A DNA stretch of 64,000 bases from Mesobacterium_A sp034670065 (GTDB lineage Bacteria > Pseudomonadota > Alphaproteobacteria > Rhodobacterales > Rhodobacteraceae), in NCBI GenBank assembly GCA_034670065.1, contig JAXMOG010000007.1, forward strand, positions 110,104-174,103, given 5' to 3'. Shown here in pieces: positions 61,084 to 64,000 of the stretch (the first letter of the stretch is position 1; each line of letters begins with the position of its first letter). The notes below the pieces were generated by a model. That model was given only the letters and a program-made list of their open reading frames with translations, made no database searches and was not told where the DNA came from. A program made the translations under genes and the position numbers.

Positions 61084-62529
61084 ATGCTGCCTGAGCTGAG
61101 TTTTGACACATCGCATGTTTTGATTGGCGGGAAATGGCGCGCCACGGCGCAAAACCTGCCGCTCTACAACCCGTCGACAGGCGCTGAGATCGGTCGGATT
61201 GCCAGAGCGGGAGCGGAGGAGGTCGACAGCGCTGTGCGTGCCGCAGAGTCCGCGCTGCAGGGGGATTGGGGCGCAAAGACGGCCGTCGAACGGGGCCGTA
61301 TTCTAACGCGCATTGGGCAGCTTGTGCTGGACAATGTTGACCTGCTGGCACAGCTGGAGGCGCTGGATGTTGGCAAACCACTCGGCCAAGCCCGCGCTGA
61401 TGCCATTGCACTGGCCCGGTATTGCGAATTTTACGGGGGTGCGGCGGACAAGGTTCATGGAACGACCATTCCGTATCAGGATGGCTACACCGTCTATACA
61501 CTGCGCGAACCCCATGGTGTGACCGGCCATATCGTACCCTGGAATTACCCGATGCAGATCATTGGCCGATCTGTTGGTGCCGCCCTGACAATGGGCAATG
61601 CCTGCGTTTTGAAACCGGCTGAGGATGCCTGTCTGACCGCGCTGGCCTTTGCGGATCTGGCCATGCGGGCCGGGTTGCCGGATGGCGCGTTGAATGTTGT
61701 CCCTGGCCTGGGCGCTGAAGCGGGGGCGGCACTGTCCGCCCATCCCGGCATTCATCATGTCAGCTTTACCGGCTCTGTTGGCACCGGCGCTGCGGTTCAG
61801 GCGGCGGCGGCCCAAAACACCATCCCTGTCACGCTGGAGCTGGGTGGCAAATCCCCACAGATCGTATTTGACGATGCTGATCTGGATGCTGCGCTGCCGT
61901 TTCTGGTAAATGCCGGGTTGCAGAACGCGGGGCAGACCTGTTCGGCCTCGTCGCGCATCTTGGTTCAGGCTGGTGTGGCCGATGAGGTGATGCGCCGGAT
62001 GGCCGAAGCCTATACCGCCAAAATGGTTGGGCCCGCGACGGATGATCTGGACATTGGGCCGCTGATCTCGGCCGTTCAGAAACAGCGGGTTGAGGCCTTT
62101 CTGGATCAGGGCGCCGATCTGCCCGTTCTGGCGCGCGCCACGCTGGCCGAGGACGTGCCGGAAGGCGGCCACTACGTGCGCCCGACGCTGTTTGGGCCGG
62201 TTCCTGCCAGCCATGTTCTGGCGACGGATGAGATCTTTGGACCGGTGCAGGTGGTGATCACATTTGAGACCGAGGCCGACGCCCTGCGCATCGCCAACGG
62301 CACCGATTATGGGCTGGTGGCCAGCATCTGGTCCCGTGATGGCGCCCGGCAAATGCGGTTGGCCAAAAAGCTGCGCTCTGGTCAGGTGTTCATCAACAAC
62401 TACGGCGCGGGCGGCGGGGTGGAACTGCCCTTTGGCGGCACCGGCAAGTCGGGCCACGGCCGCGAAAAAGGCTTTGAGGCGCTGTATGGCTTTTCAACGC
62501 TGAAAACGGTGGCGGCGTATCACGGCTAG
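61084..62529 (+). CDS. NAD(P)-dependent aldehyde dehydrogenase
   Basis: A 481-residue enzyme of the ALDH superfamily that oxidises an aldehyde to the acid. The cofactor loop PWNYP contains Asn154, and Lys177 is in VLKPAED. The general base Glu252 is in TLELGGKSPQIV, and the nucleophile Cys286 in NAGQTCSASS. The C-terminal EIFGPVQVV and ELPFGGTGKSGHGREKG (key PFGGTGKSGHG) are intact. Betaine-aldehyde, gamma-aminobutyraldehyde and benzaldehyde-type members share these features, so the substrate is open. The ATG at 61084 is preceded by AAGGAAGGA. Upstream open frame to 60712 overlaps the GST gene and is not used. Confidence 0.95.
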   Translation: MLPELSFDTSHVLIGGKWRATAQNLPLYNPSTGAEIGRIARAGAEEVDSAVRAAESALQGDWGAKTAVERGRILTRIGQLVLDNVDLLAQLEALDVGKPLGQARADAIALARYCEFYGGAADKVHGTTIPYQDGYTVYTLREPHGVTGHIVPWNYPMQIIGRSVGAALTMGNACVLKPAEDACLTALAFADLAMRAGLPDGALNVVPGLGAEAGAALSAHPGIHHVSFTGSVGTGAAVQAAAAQNTIPVTLELGGKSPQIVFDDADLDAALPFLVNAGLQNAGQTCSASSRILVQAGVADEVMRRMAEAYTAKMVGPATDDLDIGPLISAVQKQRVEAFLDQGADLPVLARATLAEDVPEGGHYVRPTLFGPVPASHVLATDEIFGPVQVVITFETEADALRIANGTDYGLVASIWSRDGARQMRLAKKLRSGQVFINNYGAGGGVELPFGGTGKSGHGREKGFEALYGFSTLKTVAAYHG

Positions 62530-62553
62530 GTCCGCAAAATCCCACAGCGAGTA

Positions 62554-62575
62554 TGGCGGGGATCCTTCCCCGCCA
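62554..62575. terminator. strong hairpin between convergent genes
   Basis: TGGCGGGGA and TCCCCGCCA form a perfect 9-bp stem with a 4-base loop, 25 bp after the aldehyde dehydrogenase stop and between it and the convergent small gene at 62601. There is no long T-run, so it may act as a partial or bidirectional stop. Confidence 0.5.
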
Positions 62576-62600
62576 AAGGTTCGTTTACTTGAAATCACGC

Positions 62601-62777
62601 TTACAGCTTCTGAGCCATAACGGTGACAAAGACCCCAATGGCGATCTGCTCCACTGTGTCTGGGGCAAGCCAGCCCATATGACCCGCACCAAGGGCGGCC
62701 AAGATCCCGGAAAGACCTAGGCGGAAGCACCAAATCAGGCGCAGGGTGTTTAAGACGGCGATTTTCAACTTGGTCAT
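62601..62777 (-). CDS. 58-residue membrane protein, function unknown
   Basis: A very short gene on the minus strand: 58 residues from an ATG at 62777 to a TAA. The sequence is basic at the start (MTKLKIAVLNTLRLIWCFRL) and hydrophobic through SGILAALGAGHMGWLA and IAIGVFVTVMAQKL, so it looks like a small two-helix membrane protein. AAAAAAGGA lies about 9 bases upstream. An overlapping longer frame that starts 4 bases earlier is arginine- and histidine-rich and looks non-coding. No family is recognised. Confidence 0.55.
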   Translation of the reverse strand: MTKLKIAVLNTLRLIWCFRLGLSGILAALGAGHMGWLAPDTVEQIAIGVFVTVMAQKL

Positions 62778-62895
62778 TCATTCGGTTCCTTTTTTTGATT
62801 GGAACCAGCGCTGGTTGTCCCTAAGCTTTGCTGGATTGCCGATTGAAAGGCCCGACGGGAAAAGTTGGGTTTTGTAGGTGCTTGTGGGGAAAACT

Positions 62896-64000
62896 GTGCC
62901 AACCTTTGGAAAACGCTTTGGAAATTTAATCCGCCAAAAGCGCGAAGACTTAGGATGGTCCTTTGCTCAGCTTGCCGTTGCAGCCTATGGCGATGACGGG
63001 CAAGGCGGCGAAAGCCGCAAGTCTGACGTGCAGAAGCTGGAACAGGGGCATTCTAAAAACCCCAACGCCCGAACCCTAAAACGCTACCGCGACGCGCTGA
63101 ACCTTGCCCAAGACGACATCGACGCGTGCCGCACGCCGCAGGAATTGCAATTGGCGCAATTCGCCGATGCCCTGTTTCGCACGATCACCGGCGCGGTGGC
63201 CCAAACGCAGGTGTCTGACGATCTGGCCGCTGAGTTGTCGCAGCGTTACGCCGAGGGCAACCCAGACAGTTTTGAGGCTGCCCTGACCGGCCTGCGCCGC
63301 GCTCTGGAAGTTGCCGCCAAACATCCGTCCGGCGGCAATTTGGATGCCGATGTTGCGCAGATCATGGCAGAGGTTGACCGGCTGAATAACGCAGGTGACC
63401 CCGATGCCGCGGCCAACGCGCTGGCGAAGATGCGTGAGGACATGCGCGCCGAGGAACAACGGCGAGCGGCGGCCTATCTGGCGGTGCTGGACCGGTCCAT
63501 TGATCAGGCCATTGTCACCCGGTCCGTAGACATCGCTGCCCAGCTGGTGGCGGAAAAGGTAGATCGGGAAACCCCCGACCACAGGCAACGCTTCGCGGCA
63601 TTGCGTGTGGTGCGAAGCGAATGGTTCGAACGCGGGCGCTACAAGGGGTTGAACTTTGACCTGGAGGTAGCAATTGCCCTGGCCCGTATGTCACTGACCC
63701 AAGCACAAGACGCTGATCAGCGCGGCGCGGCTGGTAACGATCTGGGCATCGCACTGGCGGTTCTGGGACAGCGCGAAACCGGCACGGAAAGGCTGGAACA
63801 AGCCGTCGACGCCTATCAAAACACCTTGATGGAATGGACCCGCGACAGCGCGCCGATGGGCTGGGCCATGACACAAAACAATATGGGCAACGCACTATCG
63901 ACCCTGGGGCATCGCGAAACCGGCACAGAAACGCTGGAACGGGCCGTCAAAGCCTATCAAAACGCCCTGCAAGAACGCACCCGTGACGACGTACCGCTGG
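62896..64000 (+). CDS. HTH-domain protein with TPR-like repeats (cut by the window edge)
   Basis: The frame is open from a GTG at 62896 to the right edge, 368 codons, with no stop. Residues about 1-70 (FGKRFGNLIRQKREDLGWSF through LEQGHSKNPNARTLKRYRDAL) form an XRE/Cro-type helix-turn-helix with an unusually long loop. A charged coiled region follows (about 90-200, KMREDMRAEEQRRAAAYLAV). From about residue 250 the protein enters repeats of 47 residues of the form RETGTERLEQAVDAYQNTL, RETGTETLERAVKAYQNAL, a known TPR-like family. The GGGGA before the GTG suits a ribosome site. Earlier GTG codons at 62878 and 62884 are alternative starts. A signalling or defence role is only inference. Confidence 0.75.
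   Translation, partial: MPTFGKRFGNLIRQKREDLGWSFAQLAVAAYGDDGQGGESRKSDVQKLEQGHSKNPNARTLKRYRDALNLAQDDIDACRTPQELQLAQFADALFRTITGAVAQTQVSDDLAAELSQRYAEGNPDSFEAALTGLRRALEVAAKHPSGGNLDADVAQIMAEVDRLNNAGDPDAAANALAKMREDMRAEEQRRAAAYLAVLDRSIDQAIVTRSVDIAAQLVAEKVDRETPDHRQRFAALRVVRSEWFERGRYKGLNFDLEVAIALARMSLTQAQDADQRGAAGNDLGIALAVLGQRETGTERLEQAVDAYQNTLMEWTRDSAPMGWAMTQNNMGNALSTLGHRETGTETLERAVKAYQNALQERTRDDVPL
63772..64000 (+). repeat. 141-bp (47-codon) repeats within the HTH-repeat gene
   Basis: The sequence from CGCGAAACCGGCAC at 63772 recurs at 63913 in the same frame, and the second copy runs out at the window edge. Spacing is 141 bp. The DNA is closely similar in the two copies, which suggests recent duplication or gene conversion. 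Confidence 0.8.

Noticed and set aside
62494..62781. 95-codon minus-strand frame over the 58-residue gene
   Set aside because: It is Arg- and His-rich and crosses the hairpin into the aldehyde dehydrogenase gene. The shorter frame has a clear hydrophobic pattern.
1..64000. tRNA genes, CRISPR arrays, insertion sequences and prophage genes
   Set aside because: No cloverleaf, regularly spaced direct repeats, transposase or phage structural gene was recognised. The xerC gene is in its usual chromosomal context and is not an integrase of a mobile element.

Overview
The window is a stretch of bacterial chromosome with about 62 protein genes and no tRNA, rRNA, CRISPR array, insertion sequence or prophage that I could find. 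The gene set and order point to a marine member of the Roseobacter group (Alphaproteobacteria, Rhodobacterales). The evidence is an F1-ATPase operon atpHAGDC without F0 genes, the fbcFBC (petABC) cytochrome bc1 operon, a pyrB/pseudo-pyrC operon, a TIGR02186-family protein, DUF484-xerC beside priA, a DmdC-like acyl-CoA dehydrogenase, and intergenic sequence of a type I associate with Rhodobacterales. Base composition is moderately GC-rich, and genes are packed with many ATGA, GTGA and TGATG overlaps. Species-level placement is not possible from reading alone.

Layout. 1-4742: a partial MBL-fold hydrolase and an acyl-CoA dehydrogenase (minus), then TsaC, YqgE and a DsbD-domain periplasmic protein. 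4747-9600: a two-gene RND efflux operon without an outer-membrane factor. 9688-11429: moaB, a small membrane protein and a family-4-like uracil-DNA glycosylase that lacks most iron-sulfur cysteines. 11553-15366: pyrB, two small membrane proteins, a dihydroorotase homologue without its metal ligands, and plsY. 15394-17460: an HCCA-isomerase-like protein, prs and an H-type lectin protein. 17572-22486: atpHAGDC, read leftward behind a perfect FNR-type box.

22810-27873 holds a methyltransferase, gloB, clpA and an M23 peptidase. 27880-31680 encodes a MotA/TolQ-like and MotB/OmpA-like pair whose MotB partner carries a coiled coil of roughly 600 residues. This is the most unusual locus in the window. 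31747-33319: ChaC-like and DUF2125 proteins. 33624-36344: cytochrome bc1. 36622-41297: an outer-membrane barrel, a small hypothetical protein, panB-panC, a branched-chain aminotransferase and a universal stress protein. 41385-42938: nfuA, tsaB and rimI behind an Irr/ICE-like inverted repeat. 43081-47818: a complete BMP-type (nucleoside-like) ABC importer.

48056-52042: a TauE/SafE permease, the TIGR02186 protein, a thioesterase and uvrC. The uvrC promoter region carries a perfect CtrA box and a perfect DnaA box 15 bp apart. 52357-57355 (all minus): SDR, Na/Ca antiporter, zinc-ribbon protein, S49 peptidase and priA. 57888-62529 (plus): DUF484, xerC, a PaiB-like protein, a GST and an aldehyde dehydrogenase. 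The right edge has a 58-residue membrane protein and the start of an HTH plus repeat (TPR-like) protein that runs out of the window.

Most of the window is core metabolism: energy conservation (ATP synthase, bc1), pyrimidine, PRPP, pantothenate and phospholipid precursors, t6A tRNA modification, and DNA repair or segregation (UDG, UvrC, PriA, XerC). The regulatory sites tie parts of this core to oxygen or redox state (FNR box), iron (ICE-like box) and the cell cycle (CtrA/DnaA boxes). All of these are predictions from motif matches.
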